Shown piece after piece: positions 1 through 8,713 of a stretch of 47,132 nt of DNA. The stretch is from an uncultured Nitrososphaera sp. (GTDB taxonomy: Archaea; Thermoproteota; Nitrososphaeria; Nitrososphaerales; Nitrososphaeraceae). Within the stretch, counting starts at the first letter, position 1; the number at the start of each line of letters is the position of its first letter. The DNA is taken from positions 1 to 47,132 of the forward strand of contig NZ_CAMLDP010000004.1 of the NCBI RefSeq assembly GCF_946478925.1, written 5' to 3'. A program made the position numbers and the translations under genes. The notes beneath the pieces are model-generated. The model ran no database searches. It was given only the letters and a program-made list of their open reading frames with translations, and was not told the origin of the DNA.

Positions 1-175
1 TTTCAATGGCGTGCCCTTCTTTGATGTGCGCCGAGTAGTGTATGTGCACGAGCTCGTTGATGTCCGTGTCGGTGAAATACTTGACAGAGTATCTTGCGAG
101 GATCATCTTGCAATCGGCGCAGTACACCTCCTTGAACCTCGGCTCGTTCTCTTCCCCCTCCACCGCCGCGCTCAC
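1..175 (-). CDS. Partial small protein with CxxC/His-rich motif (runs off left edge)
   Basis: The reading frame is open from a GTG at 175-173 to the window edge, about 58 codons, so the C-terminus is missing. The GTG overlaps the TGA of the splicing endonuclease gene (GTGA junction), which suggests translational coupling in a leftward pair. The visible product has an acidic N-terminus, then CADC and a later HIHYSAH...H series, a spacing that could bind zinc. I do not recognise the family. An internal ATG after CADCK is an alternative start but would split the CxxC. Existence of the gene is moderately likely; its function is unknown. Confidence 0.5.
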   Translation of the reverse strand, partial: MSAAVEGEENEPRFKEVYCADCKMILARYSVKYFTDTDINELVHIHYSAHIKEGHAIE

Positions 176-783
176 CGCACCAGAAAAGTATCGTGCTTGT
201 TCTGCGAAAAGCGCATCTTGGATGCCTTGTAGTAGATGACCTCGCCGCGTCTTTCGATGACTGCTACCACCGCCTCCTTGCCCATCTTTTCAATCTGCTC
301 GATGGCGCTTGCAAAGCCCCTTGCAGTCACATTTGCGCCTTCGTTTATCCCAAAGACCACATACTTTGCCGGCTTTTTCTCGTATTCGCCTCTTTCATAG
401 ACGCGAAAGTCGTCGCCAAAGCCAAAACCCTCCTTTGCAACGTATCCCCGGCTACGGAGGTCGCGGTAGACCAGAAACCGTGTCATGATGTTCCGGTCAT
501 GCTTTAGCAGGTGTTCAAAGAGCGAGTCGAAAGTGATGTCTTTTTTGCCGGCAAACGTCAGGCGCTTTGCCTGCAGGAGGTACAGCGCCTCGTACGGTTT
601 TAGCACGTATTCCTGCCCCTCGCGCTCGCCAAAGCCCCGGGTGCGAAGCTCGTCCTGCGACCTCGTCTCTACTATCAGCACCTTGCCTCCTCCTGCGAGC
701 CTTGCCTCCGCTGTCGGCTGCACCTCTTCAGCCTGTTGCTGCTGTTTTTCAGCGAACGGCTGCTGCGGCTGAGGAGATGACAT
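172..783 (-). CDS. endA: tRNA-splicing endonuclease family protein (EndA-like)
   Basis: Predicted 203 aa. The C-terminal half carries the EndA catalytic fold: an FLVYRDLRSRGYV block, then VYERG, then a KYVV strand and a VVAVIE...GEVIYY core. EndA cuts bulge-helix-bulge introns from pre-tRNA, and an intron-bearing tRNA-Arg lies at 42.3 kb. Of the usual Tyr-His-Lys triad, Tyr129 (in VYERG) and Lys169 are present, but the position that aligns with the catalytic His reads Pro138 (KKPAKY instead of the usual EHSxY). The N-terminal 30 residues are Q-rich and probably disordered. I chose the ATG at 783 (MSSPQ) over an upstream in-frame ATG because it gives a shorter leader and leaves room for the divergent L10e promoter. 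It could be the structural partner of a two-subunit enzyme rather than the cutter. Confidence 0.85.
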   Translation of the reverse strand: MSSPQPQQPFAEKQQQQAEEVQPTAEARLAGGGKVLIVETRSQDELRTRGFGEREGQEYVLKPYEALYLLQAKRLTFAGKKDITFDSLFEHLLKHDRNIMTRFLVYRDLRSRGYVAKEGFGFGDDFRVYERGEYEKKPAKYVVFGINEGANVTARGFASAIEQIEKMGKEAVVAVIERRGEVIYYKASKMRFSQNKHDTFLVR

Positions 784-811
784 AACGATTAAATCACAGC
801 AGACTTCCACA

Positions 812-817
812 TTTAAG
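812..817 (+). promoter_or_regulatory. TATA-like box of the L10e gene
   Basis: TTTAAG lies about 25 nt before the ATG at 840, the archaeal TATA-to-start-site distance, implying a nearly leaderless mRNA. Confidence 0.4.
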
Positions 818-839
818 CATTCAAATTTAGTGCATAGAT

Positions 840-1358
840 ATGAAGGGAGTAAATTATCGTGAGACGCGCGGGATGCCTTACGTTAGGCGCGAATACATCG
901 CCGGCAAGCCACAGATCAAGATAGCAAGGTTTGCGTCCGGCCAGGCAAGCCAGGATTATGATTACAAGCTGGAGCTCATCGTGACTGAAAAGATCCAGAT
1001 AAGGCACAACGCCCTTGAGGCTGCGAGACTGGCAGCGAATAAGAGGATGGCGACTGCAGGCGAGATGAGCTTTTTCTCGATGCTTCGGGTCTACCCCCAC
1101 GTCATACTCAGGGAGAACAAGATGATCGCAACGGCAGGTGCAGACCGTCTCCAGGAGGGTATGCGCCGCGCCTTTGGCAAGGCGACGGGCCTTGCGGCCA
1201 GGGTAAAGCCTGACCAGGTCATATTCGAGGCTTATGTCACTGCGACAAACCTTCCGCTTGCAAAGGAAGGCTTCAAGGTCGCGTCAAGCAAGCTCGGATG
1301 CCCGACCTACACGCGCGTCACTGCGCTAAAGCCGCAGGTCGCAAAGGTAGAGGAATAA
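840..1358 (+). CDS. rpl10e: 50S ribosomal protein L10e (uL16 family)
   Basis: 172 aa, the normal length for archaeal L10e, the homologue of bacterial L16. It begins with the family signature MKGVNYRETRGMPYVRREY and is collinear to the end. The protein sits near the peptidyl-transferase centre and the tRNA-binding region of the large subunit. It is a single gene between two leftward genes and is divergent from endA, so the 56-nt gap carries both promoters. The ATG at 840 is supported by the conserved N-terminus and a TATA-like element 25 nt upstream. Nothing looks damaged. Confidence 0.97.
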   Translation: MKGVNYRETRGMPYVRREYIAGKPQIKIARFASGQASQDYDYKLELIVTEKIQIRHNALEAARLAANKRMATAGEMSFFSMLRVYPHVILRENKMIATAGADRLQEGMRRAFGKATGLAARVKPDQVIFEAYVTATNLPLAKEGFKVASSKLGCPTYTRVTALKPQVAKVEE

Positions 1359-1380
1359 AAAAAACTCCTCTTCTCTTTTA

Positions 1381-1992
1381 TTATAATTTTCCAGTCAGCG
1401 CTTTTATGCTGTCAGAGTTGCAGGCGCTCCCTTTTCCACCCGTCGCCTTGCATATCAACGCGGTGATGTTGTTGATTTCTGCGTTGATGGCCTTGCCGAT
1501 TGCAGAGTTGAGGTTGCCAAGTTCCGCCCTGACCTTTTCGTGCGTCATGTTCTGGATAAGTTCTGGGCTGTAGCCGGCGCCTACCTGCATGTACTGGCCG
1601 TCGACTAGCAAAAACGGGATCATCTGGTCAGGGTTATACATATCAAGGATTTCATAGTCCTTGTCGTCAAGCTCTTGCAGCGGCTCAAAGTTGCGGTCAG
1701 CAGTCTCTTTTCCGGCAAACTCGACCGTATCGCTTTGGTACTTTGCCCTTGCAAGGTTGAACGTCGGTACGTTAAGGTACTTTTCGTCGTGGCCGGCGCT
1801 CTTGTCCTCCACCACGCCCTCCCATTTCCCAAAGCGCTCTAGCGCCTTGACTATGGCCCAGCGCTCTGCCGCGCAGAATGGGCAAAAGCCTGCGCCCATG
1901 AAATACACCAGCGATTTTCCGCCCGGCCTTTTCAGCGGCTGATCTGTCACGTGCATGAACTTGCCAAGGACCCTCTTTGGGACGAAACTCAC
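1381..1992 (-). CDS. DUF929 family thioredoxin-fold protein
   Basis: 203 aa. An N-terminal beta strand ends in GAGFCPFCAAERW, a CxxC motif like thioredoxin-fold oxidoreductases, in the context I associate with archaeal DUF929. Two further Cys occur in the last 25 residues (ICKATGGKGSAC) and might form a second disulphide. No signal peptide or TM segment is visible, so it is probably cytoplasmic, unlike DUF929 proteins with a membrane anchor. The likely start is the GTG at 1992; a TATA-like AATAAAATA lies about 25 nt upstream on the same strand, fitting a leaderless mRNA. A redox role is inferred from the CxxC only. Confidence 0.75.
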   Translation of the reverse strand: MSFVPKRVLGKFMHVTDQPLKRPGGKSLVYFMGAGFCPFCAAERWAIVKALERFGKWEGVVEDKSAGHDEKYLNVPTFNLARAKYQSDTVEFAGKETADRNFEPLQELDDKDYEILDMYNPDQMIPFLLVDGQYMQVGAGYSPELIQNMTHEKVRAELGNLNSAIGKAINAEINNITALICKATGGKGSACNSDSIKALTGKL

Positions 1993-2061
1993 GCCTGGTT
2001 TGCGGCGCTCCTATTTTATTAAGTGTTTTGAGGATTTTCGTTCTAGCATCTCTTTTCGGAA

Positions 2062-2072
2062 AAGTAAATAAT
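2062..2072 (+). promoter_or_regulatory. TATA-like box of pgk
   Basis: AAGTAAATAAT is centred about 32 nt before the TTG start at 2099 in an otherwise GC-rich context. Confidence 0.45.
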
Positions 2073-2098
2073 CTCCTGCCATTTAGCTGTCCCATCAG

Positions 2099-3307
2099 TT
2101 GGCGCTCAGAACCCTTACCGATCTCGACGACAAAAGGTTCGACGGAAAAAAGGTGTTTGTCAGAGTCGATTTCAACGTCAGTGTGAGCAACGGGACCGTG
2201 GGCGAGGACTACCGCATCCGAATGACGATTCCCACAATAGAATACCTCACAAAGAGAGGTGCAAAGGTGGTCCTTGCGTCGCACCTTGGACGGCCCGACG
2301 GCCGCGACGACGACTATACGCTTGCGCCGGTGGCAAAGCGCCTGTCAGAGATAGTCGGCAGCAGGTCGAGTATGAAGGTCAGGTTTGCACACGACTGCGT
2401 CGGCCCGGCGGTCGAAAGCGAGATTGACAAGATGAACAACGGCGACATATTGCTCCTCGAAAACCTGCGCTTTTACAAGGAGGAGGAGGCCAACGACCCG
2501 GAATTCTCAAAGAAACTTGCAGGCATCGCGGACGTCTACGTGAACGACGCGTTCAGCACGTCGCACAGAAAGCACGCCTCCACGTACGGCATGGCCAAGC
2601 TTGTCGACGCGCGGCTTGCCGGCTTTAACCTCAGAAAGGAAGTCGAATACTTGTCGATGATGAAGGACAACCCGATAAAGCCGTTCAAGGTCGTAGTCGG
2701 AGGGGTCAAGATAAAGGACAAGATAGGCGCTCTGGAGCACCTTCTTCTCAAAGCTGACAAGGTGATAATCGGAGGAGCGGCGGCGTACACATTCCTAAAG
2801 GCCAAGGGCTTCAAGACAGGAAAATCGCTCATAGACAACGAGCACCTGCCGTGGGTGTCAAAGGCCCTTTCGTCCTACGGCGACAAGATAATGCTCCCGA
2901 CGGACCACGTCGCGGCCATATCGCCGGCAGACACCTCGATAACGATGGTCAAAGGCGACATACCCGACGGCATGGCCGGCTTTGACATCGGCAACGAGAC
3001 GATAGAGCGGTATTCTGCAGAAGTGAGCGGCACAAACGGTGCCGGCATGATATTCTGGAACGGTCCCATGGGCATGTTCGAAGTCAGGGCGTTTGCAAAC
3101 GGCACTGTCAACATAGCCAAGAGCATGGCGCTTGCCTACTGGCGGGGCGCAAAGACGCTTATAGGCGGTGGCGACACGCTGGAAGCGATGAAGAAGTCCG
3201 GCGTCGCCGAGAACGAGGTGAGCCACGTCTCCACGGGAGGCGGAGCGACTTTGCGCTACCTTGCCGGAGACGAGATGCCGGGCGTGTCTGTCCTAAACGG
3301 CAACTAG
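2099..3307 (+). CDS. pgk: Phosphoglycerate kinase
   Basis: 402 aa, normal length. It interconverts 3-phosphoglycerate + ATP and 1,3-bisphosphoglycerate + ADP; in an autotrophic archaeon it serves gluconeogenesis. Visible signatures: KKVFVRVDFNVS near the N-terminus, VVLASHLGRPDG, the LLENLRFYKEE segment, the VVGGVKIKDKI hinge region and the C-terminal nucleotide site with LIGGGDT and STGGGATLRYLAG. The start is TTG at 2099, chosen because LRTLTDLD is the normal beginning and no ATG lies just upstream. It is a single-gene unit with its own TATA-like box. Confidence 0.97.
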   Translation: MALRTLTDLDDKRFDGKKVFVRVDFNVSVSNGTVGEDYRIRMTIPTIEYLTKRGAKVVLASHLGRPDGRDDDYTLAPVAKRLSEIVGSRSSMKVRFAHDCVGPAVESEIDKMNNGDILLLENLRFYKEEEANDPEFSKKLAGIADVYVNDAFSTSHRKHASTYGMAKLVDARLAGFNLRKEVEYLSMMKDNPIKPFKVVVGGVKIKDKIGALEHLLLKADKVIIGGAAAYTFLKAKGFKTGKSLIDNEHLPWVSKALSSYGDKIMLPTDHVAAISPADTSITMVKGDIPDGMAGFDIGNETIERYSAEVSGTNGAGMIFWNGPMGMFEVRAFANGTVNIAKSMALAYWRGAKTLIGGGDTLEAMKKSGVAENEVSHVSTGGGATLRYLAGDEMPGVSVLNGN

Positions 3308-3347
3308 TAGAAGTTAATTAATTACACAGGGACGTCAATACCGGCCG

Positions 3348-4457
3348 TTGTCAGCGCCTCCGCACAGGGTTGTCATGCACATCGACTTTGACTACTTTTT
3401 CGCCCAGTGCGAGGAAATCCGCAGGCCGGAGATAAAGGACAGACCTGTCCTAGTGTGCGTCTTTTCTGGGAGGACAGAGGGCAGCGGCGTGGTGAGCACT
3501 GCCAACTATGTCGCAAGAAAGTACGGCGTAAAGTCCGGCATCCCAATAAGGGTTGCGAAGGCAAGGCTTGCAGGCGTGGACAACGCATTGCTCTTGCCGC
3601 TTGACGCCGGCTATTACAGACAGGTGTCCGAAAGCGCGATGGCGGCAATCAGGGAGCATGCCGATGTCTTTGAGCATGTCGGGATTGACGAATGTTTCAT
3701 CGACGCGTCAGGACGCGCCAGCGGCAGTTTTGACGTTGCAAAAGGGCTTGCGCACAAGATAAAGCAACAGATACAAGAGCGCACGAAACTCACGTGCTCT
3801 ATCGGCGTTGCGCCAAACAAGATGCTTGCCAAGATAGCGTCTGACTATTGCAAGCCTGACGGCCTTACGATTGTCAGGCCGGAAGATGCTCTGCGGTTTG
3901 TTTCCGCGCTTGACGTGGACAAGATACCAGGGATAGGCCCCAAGACCCGCGACAGGCTAGCAGAGCTTGGAGTAAAGACCGCCGGCGACCTCGCGTCGTT
4001 TGACCTATTCAGGCTCATAGGCGAGTTTGGCAAAAAGACTGCGACCTACATGCACAACGCGGCCAAGGGAGTCGACGACGAACCAGTCGTAGAGTCGGAG
4101 GGAGAGCGCAAGCAGATTATGCGCATAGTCACGCTGAAAAAAGACGCCCAGAACGCGGAGGAGATGTACGACGACCTTGAGGAGATATGCAAGGCCATAC
4201 AGAAAAGCGCGGCTGAAAAGAAAATGGCGTTTGGGTCGATAGGCATAATCCTCGTCCTTGACGACCTTGAAAACGTCACTAGGTCAAGGGCGCTCAAGGC
4301 CCACGCGTCGAGTTTTGATCTCCTGCACTCGACGGCAAAATCGCTGCTTGATGAAGCGATGAATGAGAAAAAGAGAAACGTGCGCAGGCTGGGCGTGCGA
4401 ATATCAGACCTGCAGGACAGCTCTGGCCAGAATACGCTGTTTGATTATTTTTCATGA
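3348..4457 (+). CDS. dinB: DNA polymerase IV (Y-family, Dpo4/DinB)
   Basis: 369 aa. Translesion polymerase. The metal-binding Asp is in VVMHIDFDYFFAQCEE and the second carboxylate pair is in GIDECFIDAS; the thumb helix-hairpin-helix KIPGIGPKTRDRLAELG and the little-finger domain follow. The last residues, QNTLFDYF plus one Ser, form a PIP box (QxxLxxYF type), the usual docking peptide for the PCNA clamp. Start is TTG at 3348; an ATG at 3375 would remove residues before the first strand but keep the Asp. A TATA-like AGTTAATTAAT lies about 35 nt upstream. The 3' end overlaps the convergent archaeosortase gene by 6 nt. Confidence 0.95.
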   Translation: MSAPPHRVVMHIDFDYFFAQCEEIRRPEIKDRPVLVCVFSGRTEGSGVVSTANYVARKYGVKSGIPIRVAKARLAGVDNALLLPLDAGYYRQVSESAMAAIREHADVFEHVGIDECFIDASGRASGSFDVAKGLAHKIKQQIQERTKLTCSIGVAPNKMLAKIASDYCKPDGLTIVRPEDALRFVSALDVDKIPGIGPKTRDRLAELGVKTAGDLASFDLFRLIGEFGKKTATYMHNAAKGVDDEPVVESEGERKQIMRIVTLKKDAQNAEEMYDDLEEICKAIQKSAAEKKMAFGSIGIILVLDDLENVTRSRALKAHASSFDLLHSTAKSLLDEAMNEKKRNVRRLGVRISDLQDSSGQNTLFDYFS

Positions 4458-5486
4458 AGCAGGGGTAGCGCTTGCCTGCTGCTGATTATGCAGCCTGCGT
4501 ATTCGCCTGCCTTCCACGTACATCACGATTCCAAGGTAGATGCCAAGCCACGGCAGGAACATTATCTCGCCGGCCACAGAGTGGAACGCCTCCCATTCCC
4601 GGGGGTTGACTGTCACGATGAGTGCGTACATCGTCAGCGATATTATGCGGATGATGTTCACGGTGACTGTGCCAAACGTGCCTATCGCAAAATAGATGAG
4701 CTTGCGCTTTAGCGGTATCTCCATCTTTAGCAGGAACGCAAGCATCACGAGTGTGTAGATTATCATGCTGTGCACACCCGCTGAAGGCCAGAACACCTGC
4801 AGCACAAAGGGCCCGTGCAGGCCGCTTAGCACGAGCATGTTGCCGTGCGCCGTCGCGACATTGCCCTTGCCTATTGCCATGATGTTTGCGTCGATGAACC
4901 TGACCACTGCCTGGTCTATCTGCAGGTACCCCGGCACTATTACCTGGAGCGGACCAAGCGAGTCGTATGGAAAGAACGCATCGAGCGACAGGATGACCGC
5001 GCTCCCTGCAAGGTATATCGCCCCCGCCGGCGCTATCTTGTACCATTTCCTTCCAAACAAGACTGCAAGGGACGCGCCGACAAACAACGCCATGACTGCA
5101 AAGTCCCACATGAATGTCCAGCTCCCTATGACTTCTTTGCGGATGCCGTACGATAGCCCAGTCTCTCGGATAGAATCCTGCAGTCCGAACTGGAGGGCCG
5201 CAAAATAGGCAATGGCTATTGCGGCAAGGCTGGCTACTACCAGGAATTTTTTCTTGCTTACCGGCTGCCTGGTGCCTATGAGCTCGGCAGCGATGAACGC
5301 CATTGCAAAGATGAATCCGCCCCTGCCCTCGTTCCACGAGAGGTTGAACGAGTTTGGATAGATGGCGAGTGTGAATATTATCGGCAAGACGAGGACAATC
5401 GTTACGGCGACGCTAGAGTTTATTCCAAATATCGTAGGCGCTGCCGCCTGCTGGCCTGATGACGGAGTGGCCCTGTCGCCGGACAA
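4452..5486 (-). CDS. Thaumarchaeosortase (archaeosortase/exosortase family membrane transpeptidase)
   Basis: 344 aa, very hydrophobic, with about eight TM helices. Archaeosortases are proposed to cleave C-terminal sorting tags of surface proteins and attach them to lipid. The family's three active-site positions can be placed: the nucleophile block normally read as ACSG is PSAG here (Ser235), followed by Arg280 in NIIRII and His302 in AFHSVAGE. As I recall, the thaumarchaeal subfamily indeed carries Ser instead of Cys, which supports this call. No substrate with an obvious C-terminal PEF-type tag is encoded in the window. The start ATG at 5486 gives a short Q/A-rich cytoplasmic tail before TM1. 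Confidence 0.8.
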   Translation of the reverse strand: MSGDRATPSSGQQAAAPTIFGINSSVAVTIVLVLPIIFTLAIYPNSFNLSWNEGRGGFIFAMAFIAAELIGTRQPVSKKKFLVVASLAAIAIAYFAALQFGLQDSIRETGLSYGIRKEVIGSWTFMWDFAVMALFVGASLAVLFGRKWYKIAPAGAIYLAGSAVILSLDAFFPYDSLGPLQVIVPGYLQIDQAVVRFIDANIMAIGKGNVATAHGNMLVLSGLHGPFVLQVFWPSAGVHSMIIYTLVMLAFLLKMEIPLKRKLIYFAIGTFGTVTVNIIRIISLTMYALIVTVNPREWEAFHSVAGEIMFLPWLGIYLGIVMYVEGRRIRRLHNQQQASATPAS

Positions 5487-5522
5487 ACTGCTTTTTTCTA
5501 GCCATTACAACATAAAAACGTT

Positions 5523-7229
5523 CTATGCGTTCTTGACGGCTTCCAAGAACCACTTGGGCACCATGTCCTGCGCGCTCTTTAGCAGGAAAGTTATGCTGGA
5601 GTCGAGTATGTACGTGGTGGCAAAGTCGTCGGCGCTTCGTATAGACCGGCCGTACGACTGTGCAAGACGGAGTACAGTGTACCATGTGTACCAGCGCTGG
5701 TCCCTGTCCTTCATCGCAGAGACCTTTCTGTCCGTAAGGTCCGGATAAGGGACTTTTGTTATCACCTGGAACCTTGACAGGTCGTCCTTCAGGTCTACGC
5801 CCAAATGCAGCGAGGGCGATATTAGCACGGTCGGCCGGGTGCTCTTGTAGTGCTTTTCAAGCACCTCTTCCCTGCCAAGCGCCGACCCTGTCTCGATTAG
5901 CCTGGACGCGTTTTCCCGGCTGATGTTGTCGCGGATGTACTGCAGCTGCGAGTACGACGTGGTGTGGATTATGCCCTTTTCGTTCTTGTGTATCGTCATA
6001 ATGTTGTCTATTGCCTTGGCGATTTTGGGCATACTTTCCTGCATCGACCGGGCGTTGAGCCACGCCACGTTCATCAGGTGTATCGGCCTGTTTTTCACGG
6101 GAAAGTCCGAGTCGCGCACCTGGACGAACTTGACTTGGTCCGGCTTTAGCCCGGAGACCTTGCAGAGATAGTCCTTTGACAGTATGGTTGCGCTCATGAA
6201 CAAATTGATTGTCCCCTTGTCGAGTATGTCGCCAAAGTAGCCGGAGGTTTCAAGCGGGGTCAGAGTTGCACGCGTCAGCTGGTTCTGCGCATCGCGCTGG
6301 ATGCTTGACACTATCCAGTTTTTCTTGTTGGAGCGCATGTCAAACAGCAGCGCCTCAAGGTTCTTCTCCTTTGATATCGCCTCTATCAGGTTGCGCTCGG
6401 TATATGGCTCGGCGACCCTGCCCCGCTCGATGGCGTCTGTCGCCTGCTCGATGAATTTCAGCATCTTGTCTCTAAGGGAAGAGCAGAACTCCATCCACGG
6501 CTCGACATCCTCGACGTTTTTCTCCGGCATCTGTACCCTTGGAAGAAAGCGCAGCGCATTCTTGTGCACCGTGAAACTGCGGAAATCTCCAACCTCTGAT
6601 TCTATCTGGTGTGCCTCGTCCATCACTAGGAGCTTGCGCTTTTGCGTGGTGCCGGTGTAAAAGATGTCGGACAGAAAGTAGCGATAGTTGTAGACTGTGT
6701 GGCTTGCCTTTGCGCCCATCCACCTCTGGTGGAAGTAGTGGCATGGCCGCCATTCAAGCTCCACAATCTTGGACTGCTTTTTCAGTTTCTCAACGTATGT
6801 TTTTTCTGAAAGGGGGTCCAGCTTGACCTGCTCGCCAAGCGTCCCTTCTCCTACAACCTTGTAGTCTAAAAGCCGCGTCTTGTACGCGCAGTCGTACGAG
6901 TCGTCCTGCACGCAGGGGCCATAGTCGCAGTTTTCGCTGAGGCCCATGTCCTCCTTTACTATGCAGGGAAAGTTGGCCCGGCCCTTTACCTCAAAGACGA
7001 ACGGAAAGTCCCGCTGGTACTGCGCCTGTAGGTCTTTGGTCGCGGTGCAGATGTGCGAGCTTCCAAGATACCGCGCAAGCGTGATTGCAACCGGCGTCTT
7101 GCCAAAGCCGGTGGGCGCCTCAAGGAATATGTTCTTGTAGCCGGACTTTAGGGCGGACTCTATATCCAGAAGCACAGAGCGCTGCTTTTCGCGCATCTGG
7201 CCCAGCGGAAAGTATGACAGGATTGACAA
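5523..7229 (-). CDS. XPD/Rad3-type superfamily 2 DNA helicase with Fe-S cysteines
   Basis: 568 aa. Walker A is EAPTGFGKTPVAI near residue 40 and the Walker B box is MDEAHQIE near residue 205. Between them lie Cys residues in the order FPC, ENC, GPC, YDC and later RPCHYF, which fits the 4Fe-4S domain of XPD/DinG helicases. The C-terminal motor has motif III-like LFMSAT, HTTSYSQLQ, SPSLHLGVDL and the arginine-finger motif YGRSIRS. Such enzymes unwind DNA 5' to 3' in repair. In archaea there is no TFIIH, so the exact job is open. It is followed after 16 nt (upstream on this strand) by the ABC ATPase gene, possibly one transcript. Confidence 0.9.
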   Translation of the reverse strand: MSILSYFPLGQMREKQRSVLLDIESALKSGYKNIFLEAPTGFGKTPVAITLARYLGSSHICTATKDLQAQYQRDFPFVFEVKGRANFPCIVKEDMGLSENCDYGPCVQDDSYDCAYKTRLLDYKVVGEGTLGEQVKLDPLSEKTYVEKLKKQSKIVELEWRPCHYFHQRWMGAKASHTVYNYRYFLSDIFYTGTTQKRKLLVMDEAHQIESEVGDFRSFTVHKNALRFLPRVQMPEKNVEDVEPWMEFCSSLRDKMLKFIEQATDAIERGRVAEPYTERNLIEAISKEKNLEALLFDMRSNKKNWIVSSIQRDAQNQLTRATLTPLETSGYFGDILDKGTINLFMSATILSKDYLCKVSGLKPDQVKFVQVRDSDFPVKNRPIHLMNVAWLNARSMQESMPKIAKAIDNIMTIHKNEKGIIHTTSYSQLQYIRDNISRENASRLIETGSALGREEVLEKHYKSTRPTVLISPSLHLGVDLKDDLSRFQVITKVPYPDLTDRKVSAMKDRDQRWYTWYTVLRLAQSYGRSIRSADDFATTYILDSSITFLLKSAQDMVPKWFLEAVKNA

Positions 7230-7245
7230 TGAAGAGCACTTGCTC

Positions 7246-8229
7246 TCAGTGCGACGTACTTTTTAAGGTTGGGTCGTAGAGCCAGCACCTGACGTACCCT
7301 GTTCCGGTCGCAAATTCGGGCGGGTCTTTCTTGCACACCTCCATTGCGTGCGGGCAGCGGGGGTAGAACCTGCAGCCGGCCGGCGGATCGAGCAGGCTTG
7401 GAGGGCTTCCGGGTATAAAGCGGATCTTTTTCTCGCTAGAATGCAGCCTGGGCACTGCGGCTATCAGCGCCTGCGTGTACGGGTGCTTGGGGTTTTTGTA
7501 AATGTCCTCAGTCGATCCTATCTCGACAAGCTGGCCGGCGTACATTATGCCTATCTTGCCTGCAACCTGCGACACAAGGGCAAGGTCGTGGCTTATCAGG
7601 ATGACGGTTACTCCCTTTTCTTCGTGCAGCTTTTTCAAAAGGGCGATTATCTGCGACTGTACGAGCACGTCAAGTGCTGTGGTAGGCTCGTCTGCAACCA
7701 GGAGATCCGGCTCCATAAGGAGCGCCATCGCAATCACCACGCGCTGCTTCATGCCGCCGGACAGCTCGTGCGGGTAGCGCGACGCCACCGCCGGCCCCAA
7801 GCCCACCTGCCTTAACGACTCGACAATCTTGGCGTCAATGTCGCCCTCAAAGCCGTGCTCTTCCAAAAGCTCCCGCAGCTGGCTTGCCACGGTGTAGACA
7901 GGGTCGAGCGCGTTCATTGCGCCCTGAAATACCATGGCCACCTTTTTCCAGCGGACCTTTTTCCCAAAGTCACGGTCGGACATCTTGGCAATGTCCTCGC
8001 CTGCAAGGACTATAGAGCCTGCCACTATCTTGCCGGGCGGCTGCATCGAGCGCATGAGCGCAGAGCCAAGTGTGCTCTTGCCGCAGGCAGACTCGCCAAC
8101 TATGCCAAGAGACTCACTCTCTGAAAGTGCAAAGTTGACCCCGTCCACTGCCTTGACCGGACCCCTCTCTGTCAGATAGTACGCGCAAAGTTCCCTGACA
8201 GCAAGTTTTTTTTCGTCCCCGGAAGGCAT
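7246..8229 (-). CDS. ABC transporter ATPase, oligo/dipeptide type (OppD/DppD-like)
   Basis: 327 aa from the ATG at 8229 (MPSGDEKK). A longer in-frame ORF to 8325 has no family-like N-terminus. Walker A GESACGKST, signature LSGGMKQR, Walker B LLVADEPTTALD and the switch His in LISHDLA are intact. The C-terminal oligopeptide-transporter extension is present, with the typical cysteine cluster CRFYPRCPHAMEVC and a later RCWLY. Permeases, binding protein and the second ATPase are absent from the window, so this is an orphan or works with genes elsewhere. Import of peptides or nickel is family knowledge only; the substrate is not evident. Confidence 0.9.
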   Translation of the reverse strand: MPSGDEKKLAVRELCAYYLTERGPVKAVDGVNFALSESESLGIVGESACGKSTLGSALMRSMQPPGKIVAGSIVLAGEDIAKMSDRDFGKKVRWKKVAMVFQGAMNALDPVYTVASQLRELLEEHGFEGDIDAKIVESLRQVGLGPAVASRYPHELSGGMKQRVVIAMALLMEPDLLVADEPTTALDVLVQSQIIALLKKLHEEKGVTVILISHDLALVSQVAGKIGIMYAGQLVEIGSTEDIYKNPKHPYTQALIAAVPRLHSSEKKIRFIPGSPPSLLDPPAGCRFYPRCPHAMEVCKKDPPEFATGTGYVRCWLYDPTLKSTSH

Positions 8230-8362
8230 GATTTGAAGTCGCCTCGCACGGTATAAGAGGTTATTGAAGTTGGAAAGGCCCGACAATTTTGCCGGGGAAT
8301 TTGAGCGCAGGAACAGCGCCAACAACCATCAGGAGGAACAAGGCAGTCCCAGACATTCTTGC

Positions 8363-8713
8363 TTATTTTTTGAGCTTGCTTATCGAGTCGATTATTTTCG
8401 AATGATCGGCATCAACCTCCGTAGTCACGTAGAGCAAATGATTATCGTCGAGTGGCATTGTGATGCGCTTGATTTTTTCGTATTCTGCCAACACGTATTT
8501 TCCCCTTCCTATTTTTGATGCAAGCTCGCTGCGTGTTTTCCATGCCTTGATGGCCAAGTCAAGCGATTTTCGGCTCTCTTCCGGGGTAAGAAGATTCTGC
8601 ACGCCAGACCTATGGTCAGAGAATAGGATCTTGCCTTCCATGTCGCAAATCGTGACCAGTCTGATTTTTGGGTCGATGCTCATGACATCATGATGGATCT
8701 TCTGGTATGCCAT
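8363..8713 (-). CDS. DUF6659-type small protein (thaumarchaeal paralogous family)
   Basis: 116 aa. It reads as a compact alpha/beta protein with VTICDMEGKILFSDHRSGV, then LLTPEESRKSLDLA, then YVLAEYEKIKRITMPLDDNHLLYVTTE. I recognise the pattern as the DUF6659 family that occurs in many copies in Nitrososphaera-like genomes. The fold looks roadblock/LC7- or profilin-like, which would suggest a signalling or small-GTPase accessory role, but that is a guess. The gene is transcribed leftward and the region upstream of its ATG is AT-rich. No frameshift is seen. Confidence 0.75.
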   Translation of the reverse strand: MAYQKIHHDVMSIDPKIRLVTICDMEGKILFSDHRSGVQNLLTPEESRKSLDLAIKAWKTRSELASKIGRGKYVLAEYEKIKRITMPLDDNHLLYVTTEVDADHSKIIDSISKLKK

